64,000 bases of DNA from Mesorhizobium sp. Root157 (GCF_001427385.1 NZ_LMGJ01000006.1:68012-132011), one strand, 5' to 3'. Numbered from the stretch's first letter, positions 36,725 to 49,252 are shown. Program-made: numbers and translations. Notes: a model not told the origin generated them from the sequence alone.

Positions 36725-37368
36725 TCAGATGACGGCAGCGATGCCCGGCACAAGGGGCTGAAGCCGCACAATGCCGATATCTTCGCGCTCGAACCGGCTA
36801 CCAACCTTGGTGAGTTTTGCCACCACCTGCTCGCCCTCTTCCGGTCCTATCGGCGCGATTACCACGCCACCGCTGGAAAGCTGGTCGAGCAAGAAACGCG
36901 GCAGGCTTTCAAAAGCAGCCCACACCACGATGCGGTCGAACGGTCCTTCGTTCGGCAGTCCGTTCGATCCGTCGGCATGGCGAACGATGACATTGGTAAT
37001 GCCAAGCGCCTCGAAACGCTGGCGGGCTTGCTCGGCGAGCGTCTTGAAGCGCTCGACGGTCACGACGCGCGCCGCAAGCCGCGACAGCACGGCGGCCGTA
37101 TATCCCGAGCCGGTGCCGATCTCCAGCACGCGGTGGCTGGGGTCCACAGCCATGGCGGCGATGATCGCGGTCTGGATGTCGGCTCCCTCGATCGCCTCTC
37201 CGCACTCGATCGGCACCATCCGATCGCTCCAGGCAATGTTGCCGAACTGCGCAGCCAGGAAACCACGACGCGGCGTCGCCTCAATGGCAGCGATAAGCGC
37301 CTTTGGAACGGTACCCTTGCCACGCAGGCGCAAAAGAAAGGCGGCAAACCCCTCGCGTTCATCAACAA

Positions 37369-37372
<4 letters not shown>
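36725..37372 (-). CDS. pcm: Protein-L-isoaspartate O-methyltransferase
   Basis: 215-aa SAM-dependent repair enzyme that methylates isoaspartyl residues so they can return to aspartate. The SAM motif [15 protein letters not shown] is at about 82-96 and the [11 protein letters not shown] post-motif is intact. The ATG at 37372 shares an ATGA overlap with the surE stop, so translation is coupled. Pcm and SurE are stationary-phase survival partners in many proteobacteria. Confidence 0.93.
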
Positions 37373-39519
<2,147 letters not shown>

Positions 39520-39693
39520 CAACGAATGCACGGGATTGGACCAGTGCGGTTCTTGCCCCGACGAGCAAATAGGACGAATCTAGCATCACCGACAGGGCAC
39601 AAATGCGATCCGCCATGCTTCGTGGCCAACCGGAGCATGCTTACAGCGGCAAATCGGGGGAATCGGCAGCAACATGAATATCGGCGAAGCGTG

Positions 39694-40344
39694 ATGAGCG
39701 AGATCATACTGCACAATTACTATCGGTCGTCGACATCGTACCGGGTGCGCATCGCGCTGGAAATGAAAGGCCTGCAATATCGCTACGTGCCGCACCATCT
39801 GCGTCACGGGGGACATCTTGAACCGGCCTATCTGTCAGTCAATCCTCAGGGACTGGTCCCAGCACTGATCTGGAACGATGGCACGCTGCTGGTGCAGTCG
39901 CTGGCGATCATTGAATTCCTCGACGAAGTGGTGCCGGAGCCTGCACTTCTGCCAAAGGATGCTAGCGGCCGCGCACGCGTCAGGATGCTGGCGCAAATGA
40001 TCGCGTGCGATATCCATCCGGTAAACAATCTGCGCGTTCTGACCAGCCTGCGCACCGTGTTCAATGCTGGTGATCAAGACGTCATCAACTGGTTCCGCCA
40101 CTGGGTGAACGAAGGCTTCCAGCCACTTGAAAAAATACTCTCTTCATCGCAAGAAACCGGAAAGTTCTGCCACGGCGAGACGCCCGGCCTGGCTGACATT
40201 TGCCTGGCCGCACAGGTGGTGAACAATGCCCGCTTCAAGGTGGATATGAGCCCTTATCCGACCATCAATCGAATTCATGCCGCCTGTATAGCTCTGCCTG
40301 CCTTCGAGAAAGCAGCGCCGCAAAACCAGATCGACGCTGAATAG
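39694..40344 (+). CDS. maiA: Maleylacetoacetate isomerase (zeta-class GST)
   Basis: 216 aa with a glutathione S-transferase fold. The N-terminal SSTSYRVRIALEMKGL carries the zeta-class SSCSxR-type active-site serines (second Ser replaced by Thr) and NPQGLVPAL the glutathione cis-Pro loop. Zeta GSTs isomerise maleylacetoacetate in tyrosine breakdown, or maleylpyruvate in gentisate breakdown. No fahA or hmgA gene is adjacent, so the pathway is inferred from family only. The longer frame upstream is leader. Confidence 0.87.
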   Translation: MSEIILHNYYRSSTSYRVRIALEMKGLQYRYVPHHLRHGGHLEPAYLSVNPQGLVPALIWNDGTLLVQSLAIIEFLDEVVPEPALLPKDASGRARVRMLAQMIACDIHPVNNLRVLTSLRTVFNAGDQDVINWFRHWVNEGFQPLEKILSSSQETGKFCHGETPGLADICLAAQVVNNARFKVDMSPYPTINRIHAACIALPAFEKAAPQNQIDAE

Positions 40345-40360
40345 CCGCAGCGAAATCCGG

Positions 40361-40846
40361 TCAGGCAACGGCCTTCTTGCGTCGCTCGTAGAACATAACC
40401 AGCGTTTCCGCGATCAAAGCGGGCTTTTCTTCGCCTTCGATCTCGATCGAATTGGAGAATTTCATCAGATACTGGCCCGGCCCCTTATCTTCTACCGATA
40501 GCAGCGTGGCATGCAGGCGCACCAGCGAGCCAACCCTGACCGGGGCAAGAAATCGAACCTTGTCGAGGCCATAATTGAAGGCGGCGCGCGTATTCTCCGG
40601 GATGACGCCCATATCCTGGCAAAGCGCGCCGACAATGGAGAGCGTGAGGTAACCGTGCGCAATGGTCACACGCAACGGGCTTTCCCGCCGCGCCCGCTCC
40701 GGGTCGGTGTGCAGCCATTGATGATCACCGGTGCAATCGGCGAACTGATCGATGCGCGACTGATCGACTACCGTCCACCCCGACGCACCCAACTTCTGTC
40801 CGACCATAGCCTTGAGTTCATCAAAGGTCGGTGGTTTCCCAGTCAT
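40361..40846 (-). CDS. MaoC/NodN-like hot-dog dehydratase
   Basis: 161-aa single hot-dog domain. The hydratase motif FADCTGDHQWLHTDPERA supplies the catalytic Asp and His, and TIAHGYLTLS follows. It is close to NodN and to (R)-specific enoyl-CoA hydratases. A phasin gene lies directly upstream on the same strand, so a role near polyhydroxyalkanoate supply is possible. Confidence 0.88.
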   Translation of the reverse strand: MTGKPPTFDELKAMVGQKLGASGWTVVDQSRIDQFADCTGDHQWLHTDPERARRESPLRVTIAHGYLTLSIVGALCQDMGVIPENTRAAFNYGLDKVRFLAPVRVGSLVRLHATLLSVEDKGPGQYLMKFSNSIEIEGEEKPALIAETLVMFYERRKKAVA

Positions 40847-40936
40847 GCAAATTTTCCGTAAATCTCAAGGCAGTCACAGCGCCGCAATGGTCGGCACTTT
40901 AATACACACCTACACTGGGCGGAAGAAACCGAACCG

Positions 40937-41368
40937 CTACTTCGATTTATCATAGCCTTGCCGAATTTCCTGAAGAGCGTCCTTGATTCGCCCGCGCAGG
41001 ATATCGACCGATTCGGTTCCCGATTTCTTGACCAAATCGGCAACCTCGCTGGCATTCTTTACGGCGGTCTCGAAAGATTTGCGGGCAAACTCGGTTTGCT
41101 TGGCCACAACGTCCTGCGCACTGCCCGGCACCTTGTAGTTCTGCGCCATGTCGGTGATTTCGCTGAGCGTTTCCTGCAGCATCTCCCGCTGCCGGGCAAA
41201 CAGGGACGACGCTCCGGCAGCCGATGCCTTGGCTGACTGCTCCAGCGCTTCCAGGTTCTTGCGATGATGGTCAAGGATGGCATCGACGTCGACGCCCGGC
41301 ATCTTAAGGTCACGCCCGAACTTGGTGAACATATCCAGGAACGATTGGGGGTTGTCTTGCTGGGCCAT
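40937..41368 (-). CDS. Phasin-family protein
   Basis: 143-aa, almost wholly helical protein with amphipathic heptads (QSFLDMFTKFGRDLKMPGVDVDAI, later QTEFARKSFETAVKNASEVADL). Phasins coat polyhydroxyalkanoate granules. The ATG at 41368 has a strong GGAGGT site, suiting high expression. Confidence 0.88.
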   Translation of the reverse strand: MAQQDNPQSFLDMFTKFGRDLKMPGVDVDAILDHHRKNLEALEQSAKASAAGASSLFARQREMLQETLSEITDMAQNYKVPGSAQDVVAKQTEFARKSFETAVKNASEVADLVKKSGTESVDILRGRIKDALQEIRQGYDKSK

Positions 41369-41436
41369 GAACGTACCTCCGATGAACGGCCGGGCGCGGC
41401 GTCACGTAACAGAACATAGACCACACGGCCGCATGG

Positions 41437-42741
41437 TCAATTGGCGGCAAAAAGATGTTCGAGAGAGTACAGAACCAATCCGGCCATGCCGCCGATGATC
41501 ATGCCATTGAAGCGGATGTATTGGAGATCCCTGCCGATGTTCAGTTCAATCAGCCTGGTGAGTTGAGCAAGGTCCCAACGCTTCACCTGATCGGCGACAA
41601 AGCTCGAAACACCACTCTTCTGGTTTTCTATGAAAGATGCCAGCGCAACGACGAACCCTGCGTTCATGTCGGCCCTTATCTGTGGATCGCGGGCCAGATG
41701 GCGACCGACATCGACGAACATGTTGGCGAGATGGGAGTGAACCGCGCCGCTCCGGCTCTTGGCGTCCTGTTCGATGAAGGCGCGCAGGCTTCCCCACATG
41801 GTCACGGCAAGATCACGTATTTCCGGGCGCGCCAGCAGGTCCTGCTTCAGCCTCTCTGCCCGCCTTGCGTAGTCCTTCGAAGTCTTCAGCCGTTCGATCA
41901 AACGACGAGCGAAGTGGTCGAACTCCTCCCTTAGCGGGTGGTGCTCGTCAGCGTTGACTTCCTCAAGAAGGGAACCGGCCGAAGCGACAATCTTCTTCAA
42001 GAGATAGGCGTCTGCACGAAACAGGTTGAAGACCGTCGGCAGTTCGTCGTGGATTTTCTCACGCATGACCTCCAGCGCCCGCTCGTCATTGAGAAACTTG
42101 GCCACGGCACGGATGAATTCATCGAACAGTTTCTGGTGACCGCGATCGTCGGTGAACGCTGAAAGCAAATCCGCCGCAAGTGGTGCCACCTGCACTTTTT
42201 CGAGTTCATCCAGCATACGCTTGCTTGCAAACTCGCGAAGGCCCGACTGCTCGATGGCCGAGAGCATTTGCGGCACCAGCCTGCCCACGAAGCGCGACAG
42301 GCCGGCAGAGCGCCGCTCGTCCACCAGCCAGTCGGCCACAAGTGCGGCAAAGTCCACTTCCTTGAGCTTTTCGCGTACTGGACCGGGCGTTAGAAAGTTA
42401 ACTTCTATGAAGCGGCCAAGGTTGTCCGCTATCCGGGCCTGGTTGGCCGGAATAATCGCCGTATGCGGGATCGGCAGCCCAAGCGGCCGCTTGAACAGCG
42501 CCACGACCGCGTACCAGTCGGCTAGGCCACCGATGGTGGCTGCTTCGGCAAATGCTGCCACAAGACGCATGCAGGGAAAGCGCCCTTCGAGCGATTTCGC
42601 AACAGCGAAAACGGCGACGCAGAGGACCAATACACCTGTGGCGATGAACTTCGTGCGGCGCAAGGCCGCCGGTTTGGCAACGGCGTCCGTGGTCGCATCG
42701 GGGCCGGCAACAGCAGCACTATTTGAACCCGACATCGGCAT
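41437..42741 (-). CDS. DUF445 membrane protein
   Basis: 434 aa. One N-terminal helix (about 32-50), a second hydrophobic stretch near ADWYAVVALF, a long charged helical region with repeated lid-like segments, and a C-terminal helix (MIIGGMAGLVLYSLEHL). The FKRPLGLPIPHTAIIPANQARIADNLG segment is the family hallmark. Function unknown. Confidence 0.88.
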   Translation of the reverse strand: MPMSGSNSAAVAGPDATTDAVAKPAALRRTKFIATGVLVLCVAVFAVAKSLEGRFPCMRLVAAFAEAATIGGLADWYAVVALFKRPLGLPIPHTAIIPANQARIADNLGRFIEVNFLTPGPVREKLKEVDFAALVADWLVDERRSAGLSRFVGRLVPQMLSAIEQSGLREFASKRMLDELEKVQVAPLAADLLSAFTDDRGHQKLFDEFIRAVAKFLNDERALEVMREKIHDELPTVFNLFRADAYLLKKIVASAGSLLEEVNADEHHPLREEFDHFARRLIERLKTSKDYARRAERLKQDLLARPEIRDLAVTMWGSLRAFIEQDAKSRSGAVHSHLANMFVDVGRHLARDPQIRADMNAGFVVALASFIENQKSGVSSFVADQVKRWDLAQLTRLIELNIGRDLQYIRFNGMIIGGMAGLVLYSLEHLFAAN

Positions 42742-42885
42742 CTCACTTCTCCGACTCCACCGATACCGAGCCTACCACCGCCTTGCCGGAAGCCGCGAGC
42801 CCTCTCCATCTCGTCCGCGAAGGGTGGCAAGTTCCCCGTCGCTTCTGTAGTTGTTGCACCCCGACAACGAAGCAGAGGATCCGCG

Positions 42886-43875
42886 ATGCCTAACAAGAAC
42901 ATCGACCACGCCTTTACTGCCCGCACCAAGATGGGCGCAGCCTCGGAGCCAACCTATGCCGGAGCGCTGTCCTTCATGCGGCGCAAGTACACCAAGGATA
43001 CCAGGGGCGCGGACGCCGTGGTCTGGGGCATTCCGTTCGATGCTGCCGTCACCAACCGTCCTGGCGCCCGCTTCGGGCCGCAAGCGATTCGCCGCGCGTC
43101 GGCCATTCTGGATAACGACCCGCAATATCCTTTCTCACGCGATCTGTTCGAAAACCTCGCCGTGGTGGACTACGGCGACTGCCTGCTGGACAGCGGCAAT
43201 CACAACAAGACACCGGCCACTATCGAGCGCGAAGCAGCCAAGATCCTGAAATCCGGCGCCTTCCTGCTCACCTTGGGCGGCGACCACTTCATCACCTGGC
43301 CGCTGCTCAAGGCGCATGCCGCCATCCACGGCCCTCTCGCCATGGTGCAGTTCGATGCCCATCAGGACACGTGGCCTGATGACGGCAAGCGCATCGACCA
43401 CGGCTCGTTTGTCGGCCGCGCCGTAAAGGAAGGCATCATCGATCCAGATCGTTCGATCCAGATCGGCATCCGCACCCATGCACCGGAAACGTTCGGCATC
43501 AAGATCCTGCACGGACACGAAATCGAAGAGATGCGCGCTGCAGATATCGCCTATGCGATCGTGGAGCGCACCGGCGGTCGAAAGACGTACTTAACTTTCG
43601 ACATCGACTGCCTTGATCCTGCCTTTGCACCGGGGACGGGTACGCCGGTCGCGGGCGGGCCGTCTTCAGCCAAGATTCTTTCGACCCTGCGGCAACTGGC
43701 CCAGATCGATATTGTCGGCGCGGACATCGTAGAGGTTGCGCCCGCTTACGATCACGCCGATATAACTGCCATCGCCGGTTCCATGGTGGCGATGCACTAT
43801 CTTGGGCTTCTTGCCGAACGCAAGGCACGAATTCAGGAGGGCGCAAACAACATCAACCAAGGCCAAGGCATCTAG
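42886..43875 (+). CDS. speB: Agmatinase/ureohydrolase family
   Basis: 329 aa. Binuclear manganese motifs GGDH (131-134), DAHQD (156-160) and FDIDCLDPAFAPGTGTP are complete, so an active ureohydrolase. SpeB makes putrescine and urea from agmatine; other guanidino substrates are possible for this subfamily. ATG with AGAGGAT upstream. It precedes argC by 33 nt. Confidence 0.93.
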   Translation: MPNKNIDHAFTARTKMGAASEPTYAGALSFMRRKYTKDTRGADAVVWGIPFDAAVTNRPGARFGPQAIRRASAILDNDPQYPFSRDLFENLAVVDYGDCLLDSGNHNKTPATIEREAAKILKSGAFLLTLGGDHFITWPLLKAHAAIHGPLAMVQFDAHQDTWPDDGKRIDHGSFVGRAVKEGIIDPDRSIQIGIRTHAPETFGIKILHGHEIEEMRAADIAYAIVERTGGRKTYLTFDIDCLDPAFAPGTGTPVAGGPSSAKILSTLRQLAQIDIVGADIVEVAPAYDHADITAIAGSMVAMHYLGLLAERKARIQEGANNINQGQGI

Positions 43876-43908
43876 GCTGAAGGCGGTATTCAAGCGGAAC
43901 GACGGAAA

Positions 43909-44841
43909 ATGAAACCGAAAATCTTCATCGACGGCGAACATGGCACGACCGGGCTCCAGATCAGGACGCTGCTGGCCGAGCGCCAGGACCTCGATATCAT
44001 TTCGGTTCCGGTTGAACGCCGCAAGGAAAAGGCCGCGCGAGCCGAATTCCTCAATGCCGCCGACATCGCGATTTTGTGCCTGCCGGACGACGCCGCGCGT
44101 GAAAGCGTGTCGCTCATCGAAAACGACACTACGCGCGTGATCGATGCCTCGACGGCGCATCGCGTGGCCGAGGGCTGGGAATACGGTTTCGCCGAGATGG
44201 ACAAGGATCAGCCAGCCAGGATCGCTTCAGCGAAGCGGTTGGCCAATCCAGGTTGCTGGCCGCAAGGCCCGATTGCGACACTGAGGCCTTTGGTCTCCGG
44301 CGGACTTTTGCCGGCGGATTTCCCGATCACTATCAACGGTATCACCGGTTATTCCGGCGGCGGCCGTACCATGATCGAAGATTATGTTGCCAAGGGCGAA
44401 AGCGCTTCCGAATTCCTGCCTTATGGTCTCACGCTCGAGCACAAGCATGTGCCCGAAATCAAAACCTATGCAGGTCTTTCGCACGATCCGATCATGCAGC
44501 CGGCCGTTGGCAATTTTGCGCAAGGCATGGTTACCGTCGTGCCATTGCAGCTTGGCGCGCTTGACTACGTGCCGACGGGAGCCGACCTGCACGCAGCAAT
44601 CGCCGACCACTTTGCCGCCATTGATGGCGGCGTGGTCGAAGTAGCACCCTTCCAGCAACTTGAGCGCGCGCCTGACATCGATCCGGAACGCTATAACGGC
44701 ACCAACCGCATGAAGGTCCATGTGTTCGCCAACGACAACCGGGCGCAGGCGCTTTTGATTGCCGTCTACGACAATCTCGGCAAGGGCGCGTCGGGTGCAG
44801 CGGTGCAGAATCTCGACCTGATGCTTGGCCTCAAACATTGA
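43909..44841 (+). CDS. argC: N-acetyl-gamma-glutamyl-phosphate reductase (short type)
   Basis: 310 aa, the shorter ArgC type (about 310 rather than 345). GEHGTTGLQI is the NADP loop and NPGCWPQG with Cys116 the catalytic thiol. It reduces N-acetylglutamyl phosphate in arginine synthesis. It lies between speB and a kinase gene whose TTG start overlaps the argC stop (TTGA). Confidence 0.94.
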   Translation: MKPKIFIDGEHGTTGLQIRTLLAERQDLDIISVPVERRKEKAARAEFLNAADIAILCLPDDAARESVSLIENDTTRVIDASTAHRVAEGWEYGFAEMDKDQPARIASAKRLANPGCWPQGPIATLRPLVSGGLLPADFPITINGITGYSGGGRTMIEDYVAKGESASEFLPYGLTLEHKHVPEIKTYAGLSHDPIMQPAVGNFAQGMVTVVPLQLGALDYVPTGADLHAAIADHFAAIDGGVVEVAPFQQLERAPDIDPERYNGTNRMKVHVFANDNRAQALLIAVYDNLGKGASGAAVQNLDLMLGLKH

Positions 44842-45680
44842 GGGAACCGCCGACTTTTCCACGTCAGTGGGAAATCGCGAGCGCCGATCTGCTGGACGAG
44901 ACCTTCAGCAGCCTGATCTGGAAAGTAGCACGCGACGACGGCTCTATTGCCGTCGTCAAGGACGTGAAGCTGTTCGACGACATGCAAGACGAGTTGCGCG
45001 GTGCGCATCTGCTTGCGTGGCGACGCGGCAACGGCTTGGTGCGCCTTCTGGGCCAAGACGGCAATCGCATGCTTCTCGAATTTGCCGGTGAACGCCATCT
45101 TTCCGAGAACCTCGACGAGCAAAGCGACATTGTGGCGACCGACATCGCGGCGGACATCATGCAACGGCTTCATGCGTCGAGCGAAGATGCGCCTCCGGCC
45201 GCCCTGCAGCCGCTCGCCGAACGGTTTTCCAGTCTGTTTGCAAAGGCGGGACAAGACCGCTTAGCGGAAGATTCGGCGCCCTATGTCGAGGCTGTCACAG
45301 TTGCGCAGCGCCTTTTGGACGCCCCCTGCGGCGCGCTCCCTCTTCACGGCGACCTCCACCACGACAACATCCTGTTCGGACCGCGCGGCTGGCTAGCCAT
45401 CGATCCCAAGGGCGTGCTTGGCGATCCAGGCTTCGACGCCGCGAACTTGTTCTACAATCCGCTGGATCGCGACGATCTCTGCCTTGCGCCTGAACGCATT
45501 GCCGGCATGGCCGAGACATTCTCGCGCACGATGAAGCAGGACCCTCGCCGCTTGCTCGACTACGCTTTCGCCTATGGATGCCTGTCCGCGGCGTGGCATC
45601 GTGAGGACGGCAACATTCGCGACGAAAACCGCGAGCTGGCCGTTGCCGCCGCCATCAGGCAGGTCAGGCGCGGCTTCTGA
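44838..45680 (+). CDS. Aminoglycoside phosphotransferase-fold kinase (APH(6)/StrB-like)
   Basis: 280 aa. Protein-kinase-like fold with catalytic loop HGDLHHDN (170-177) and metal Asp in LAIDPKG (189). Relatives are the streptomycin/hydroxyurea 6-kinase group. A chromosomal copy coupled to argC by a TTG start overlapping the stop is more likely a metabolic kinase than a resistance gene, but its substrate is unknown. The 3' end overlaps ctaA by 17 nt, convergent. Confidence 0.83.
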   Translation: MREPPTFPRQWEIASADLLDETFSSLIWKVARDDGSIAVVKDVKLFDDMQDELRGAHLLAWRRGNGLVRLLGQDGNRMLLEFAGERHLSENLDEQSDIVATDIAADIMQRLHASSEDAPPAALQPLAERFSSLFAKAGQDRLAEDSAPYVEAVTVAQRLLDAPCGALPLHGDLHHDNILFGPRGWLAIDPKGVLGDPGFDAANLFYNPLDRDDLCLAPERIAGMAETFSRTMKQDPRRLLDYAFAYGCLSAAWHREDGNIRDENRELAVAAAIRQVRRGF

Positions 45681-46764
45681 GCCCGCTCTCTCCCGGCAGA
45701 GGATATGCCCCCTTCATGCCACGCCAATGCGCAGCCGCAAAGCCCAACACCACCAGCGCAAAGCCTTGATGCGTCAGCGCCAGATGCAGCGGCACCTGCA
45801 TAACCAGCGTCGAAATGCCGATGGCGGCCTGTGCCAGGATCAGCACGAACAACAGAGCCGCGCGCCGCGCGTGCGTCGTGCCCGGCAAGCGCAGGCGCGT
45901 GGATATCGCATGCCAAAGCGCCACGGCGAACAAAGTGTAGGCCCCTACCCGGTGGATGAACTGAACCGTCTTCGGGCTCTCGAAGAAGTTGCGCCAAACC
46001 GGCTCGATGAGAAGCAGGTCGTCAGGAACGATCTTGCCGTCCATCAAGGGCCATGTCGTGTAGCTCAGACCGGCGTGAAGGCCGGCGACCAGCCCGCCGA
46101 GATAGATTTGGACCAGCGCCAACAACAACAGGACGCCCGCAACACGTTGTGTCGTGTGGTCGGCGGCTGGCTCCGAGTGGGGCGCCAAGCCACGCGCCAC
46201 CACCATTGTGGCAGCAAAAATCAGTGACGCGATCGTCAAATGGATTGCCAACCGGTACTGGCTTACCGAAACACGCTCGACAAGGCCGGAAGCCACCATC
46301 CACCAGCCGATGGCGCCTTGCAGCCCGCCCAGCGCCAATATGCCGACGAGCTTCGGCGCAAGACCTCGTTCGATGCGGCGCGTCGCCCAAAAGAAGATCA
46401 GCGGCAGCGCAAACACAAAGCCCACTCCCCGCGCGAGCAGGCGATGCGCCCACTCCCACCAGAAGATCGACTTGAACGCATCAACCGTCATGCTCTGGTT
46501 GATTTGGCTGAATTGCGGGATTTGCTGGTATTTCAGGAATTCTTCCTGCCAATCGGCATCGTTGAGCGGCGGGATAACGCCATGGATAGGCTTCCATTCC
46601 GTGATCGACAGGCCGGACCCGGTCATTCGCGTTGCACCACCGACGAGGATCAGTGTGAACAGCACCAGCAGGATCGCATATAGCCAGCCTCGGATCAGCG
46701 CGCGAGCGCGCAGGTCGTGATCCCTGCCCGCGACGGGCGATATGCGATCAGCGCCGACAACCAT
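45664..46764 (-). CDS. ctaA: Heme A synthase
   Basis: 366 aa from the ATG at 46764, with TTGGAGA upstream. Eight membrane helices, with heme-ligand histidines in the EWAHRLLAR and FIHRVGAY helices and the [12 protein letters not shown] loop. It converts heme O to heme A for the aa3 oxidase. A longer frame (to 46839) is less likely. Confidence 0.94.
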   Translation of the reverse strand: MVVGADRISPVAGRDHDLRARALIRGWLYAILLVLFTLILVGGATRMTGSGLSITEWKPIHGVIPPLNDADWQEEFLKYQQIPQFSQINQSMTVDAFKSIFWWEWAHRLLARGVGFVFALPLIFFWATRRIERGLAPKLVGILALGGLQGAIGWWMVASGLVERVSVSQYRLAIHLTIASLIFAATMVVARGLAPHSEPAADHTTQRVAGVLLLLALVQIYLGGLVAGLHAGLSYTTWPLMDGKIVPDDLLLIEPVWRNFFESPKTVQFIHRVGAYTLFAVALWHAISTRLRLPGTTHARRAALLFVLILAQAAIGISTLVMQVPLHLALTHQGFALVVLGFAAAHWRGMKGAYPLPGESGLRSRA

Positions 46765-46914
46765 ACCATTCTCCAACGGCTCGAAGCGCGGATTGGTGTA
46801 CCATGGCGCTCTCCATGGCAAGTCCGGGTGGCGCGGCACGCAGTCGCGCCGGGCGCGACAGGTTGCCTAACCTCCCGTCACACTTTAATCGGGACTGGCA
46901 ACCGAGACGCTTAT

Positions 46915-47130
46915 ATGCCCATTCGACTGAAGAAACTCATCGGAACCGTCCTTCTGGTCACCCTCGTAGTCCTGTATGCGTTGGTTGCCACGATCGTGGC
47001 CGTGGCGCAGCTTTCGCAGTCCGGTCCAATAGCTCATCTTCTATTCTTTCTGATCAGCGGCCTGCTCTGGATTCTTCCGGCCATGGTGATCATCAAGTGG
47101 ATGCTCACGGAGCCAAGGCAAAAAAGCTAG
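46915..47130 (+). CDS. DUF2842 small membrane protein
   Basis: 71 aa with two membrane helices (about 8-32 and 42-63) ending in KWMLTEPRQKS. DUF2842 proteins are common in alphaproteobacteria and often lie next to ctaA, as here (divergent, 150 nt). Function unknown. Confidence 0.85.
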   Translation: MPIRLKKLIGTVLLVTLVVLYALVATIVAVAQLSQSGPIAHLLFFLISGLLWILPAMVIIKWMLTEPRQKS

Positions 47131-47262
47131 TCCTTGCCCTAGCCCGCGGTTGAATTTGCAATTCTGTCGGCATCATCCTTTCATTTATCTTTTTCCCATA
47201 GGGTTGCCACGAAAGCCGACACTGGCAAACAGGCGCTGGCGCTATGGCCCACGGGCTGACGG

Positions 47263-48489
47263 ATGATTGATGTTGCCTCGTCAATGGCGAGGTTGGACGA
47301 ACCGACGCAGACTGCGATGAAGGCAGCCTCATCGGTGGCGCGCATGACTGCGTCGGCGCAACCCGTATCCATGAATGCCATGGCCGGCTATGAAGAATTG
47401 TGCCGGACGGCGATCTTCGGTCCGGCTCAAAGTGCGTTATGGGTTTCCAATTGGGTTTCCGAATGCAAGCCCGACGCCATCATCGCCACCCTGTATGCTG
47501 ATAATGGCGCCATCCTCGCACTGCCGTTGGAGGTCGTATCTATCGGCCCTTTCCGGGTTGCGCAATTCATGGGTGGGCGGCATGCCAACGGCAATTTCCC
47601 CGCAACTGCCCTTGAATGGCTGCCGAACGCGACGCCTCGATCCCTGATCCCTCTCCTGGATGCAATTTCGAGAAGCCGGTCCGACATTGACGTTGTAACC
47701 TTGGACCGCCTGCTCCCCGAACTGGATCGCAAGCTCAATCCTCTCCTTGCTTTTCCAAGCTTCAACAGCCCGAATGTTTCGCTGGCGGGGAACCTCTCCG
47801 GCGGCTTCGACGCAACGCTGGAACGCTTCAACGGCAACAGCAAACGTCGGAAATATCGCTCACAGAGCCGCAAATTCGATGCTGCAGGACCTTATCGCAG
47901 GATCGAAGCGAAAACGCCCGACGAGACGCGCGCCTTGCTGGATGCATTCTTCGCCATGAAGGAAGCGCGTTTCAGGAAGGCCGGTATTGCGAATGTTTTC
48001 GCCGACGCCCGGGTGCGCGCATTCTTCTATCGCCTTTTCGCCAGCGCATTGACGCAGCCTGTGCCGCGTTTCATGCTGCATGGATTGGAGGTAGCCGGAA
48101 AATTCCGGGCGATTACCGGCTCAAGTCGCTGCGAAAACCGTCTCATATGCGAATTCGGGTCGATCGCCGACGACGATCTTGCCTCTGTGAGCCCCGGCGG
48201 GTTCCTGTTCTTCGAGAACATTCGGGAAGCATGCGAGCAAGGCTTTGCAATATATGACTTTTCCGTCGGTGACGAACCTTACAAGCGCCAATGGTGCGAC
48301 ATTGAAATCCAGCACGCGGAGGTTCTTCTCCCGCTGACCTTGAAAGGGCACGCCTTCGCATTCGGCCTTCAACTGAACGCCAAGTTTAAAGCCTATGTCA
48401 AAAGCAGACCGGCCATCTGGAACCTGATGAAATTGGTGCGCCGAAAAATGTCGAGCCGCGATGCGAAACCGGCGAAAGAAACCGATTGA
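47263..48489 (+). CDS. GNAT-fold acetyltransferase (BioF2-like/CelD-like)
   Basis: 408 aa with two tandem GNAT-like lobes; the C-terminal half carries the Acetyltransf_6 pattern (NSKRRKYRSQSRKF and FFENIREACEQGFAIYDFSVGDEPYKRQW). Such proteins decorate polysaccharides or peptidoglycan-linked peptides. The N-terminal 35 residues are poorly conserved, so the true start may be further in. No polysaccharide genes are adjacent. Confidence 0.83.
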   Translation: MIDVASSMARLDEPTQTAMKAASSVARMTASAQPVSMNAMAGYEELCRTAIFGPAQSALWVSNWVSECKPDAIIATLYADNGAILALPLEVVSIGPFRVAQFMGGRHANGNFPATALEWLPNATPRSLIPLLDAISRSRSDIDVVTLDRLLPELDRKLNPLLAFPSFNSPNVSLAGNLSGGFDATLERFNGNSKRRKYRSQSRKFDAAGPYRRIEAKTPDETRALLDAFFAMKEARFRKAGIANVFADARVRAFFYRLFASALTQPVPRFMLHGLEVAGKFRAITGSSRCENRLICEFGSIADDDLASVSPGGFLFFENIREACEQGFAIYDFSVGDEPYKRQWCDIEIQHAEVLLPLTLKGHAFAFGLQLNAKFKAYVKSRPAIWNLMKLVRRKMSSRDAKPAKETD

Positions 48490-48507
48490 GGTCAGAATGA
48501 CCGCAAG

Positions 48508-48798
48508 TCAGGCCAGCGCGACCACATCAGCCGAGAAACGCAGTTCCCTCAAGGGCTTCACGACATCCGTCGTCGCGGCATAGATCGGGTCGGCCTTGAA
48601 AGCGCTCAAAGCCGCTTCGTCATCGAATTCAGCATAGACGACGATATCGATGTCATTGCTGAACAGGTCGACCTTGCGGTTGACGGTCACCTCGAAATGG
48701 CGGGAGTGAGGAATGCGGCCGAGTTCCATCAAACCGGAGCGCACGGTTTCGATATCGACGGCGGGCTTCACGCTGAAGAACACGATGTGCCGTATCAA
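48508..48798 (-). CDS. Dabb-family (stress-responsive A/B barrel) protein
   Basis: 96-aa dimeric alpha-beta barrel: MIRHIVFFSVKP at the start and DIVVYAEFDDEAALSAF in the middle. Strong AGGAGACC ribosome site. Related proteins include cyclases and many with unknown activity. Confidence 0.85.
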   Translation of the reverse strand: MIRHIVFFSVKPAVDIETVRSGLMELGRIPHSRHFEVTVNRKVDLFSNDIDIVVYAEFDDEAALSAFKADPIYAATTDVVKPLRELRFSADVVALA

Positions 48799-48941
48799 CT
48801 CGGTCTCCTGGTGGACAAGGCAACGGCCGGTCGGGTGAATCGAAAGCCGGGATTCGAATGACGGGCGTTTTGGTCCAGACCCATTGTGGCGTCAACCGGC
48901 AGGATGTCGCGCCGCCAGCCCGGCGCTTCAGGCCGGTTGGA

Positions 48942-49070
48942 TCAGCCCGTGACCATTCGTACCACGTTCTTCACGCTTCTGACCGAATAGTCGAGATAGC
49001 GGCCATCATTGTAGAGGCCGTCCCATATGATCAGAAAAGCCAGGCTGACGATAACAATAACGTAGCGCAT
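48942..49070 (-). CDS. Conserved 42-aa membrane peptide
   Basis: One membrane helix (VIVIVSLAFLIIWDGLYNDG) followed by a short basic tail (YLDYSVRSVKNVVRMV). The WDxxYNDGRYLD pattern is what I recall from small rhizobial hypothetical proteins located near fthC. Too short for normal detection; divergent from fthC. Confidence 0.65.
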   Translation of the reverse strand: MRYVIVIVSLAFLIIWDGLYNDGRYLDYSVRSVKNVVRMVTG

Positions 49071-49252
49071 GGCTTTGGTTAGCGCATATCGCGGCAGACG
49101 GCCATAGCTGCCTTGCAACTGCCGAAAAATTACACATAGGCGCCATGGCTGAGGCAAAAAAAGCAAACAAGGTGACCGATCAATATCGTCAAACGACACA
49201 CATTGCGCCACTATGAGCCTAATGTAGATCAGCATGGCAACGGAGAATGGGT

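Noticed and set aside
49145..49216. 23-codon ORF just upstream of fthC beginning MAEAKKANK
   Set aside because: No ribosome site, no family I recognise, and too short to support. It may be a gene remnant but the sequence alone does not show that.
49071..49252. Possible 6S RNA gene upstream of fthC, as in many proteobacteria
   Set aside because: I looked for a long GC-rich rod with a central bubble and saw none in this 180-nt gap.
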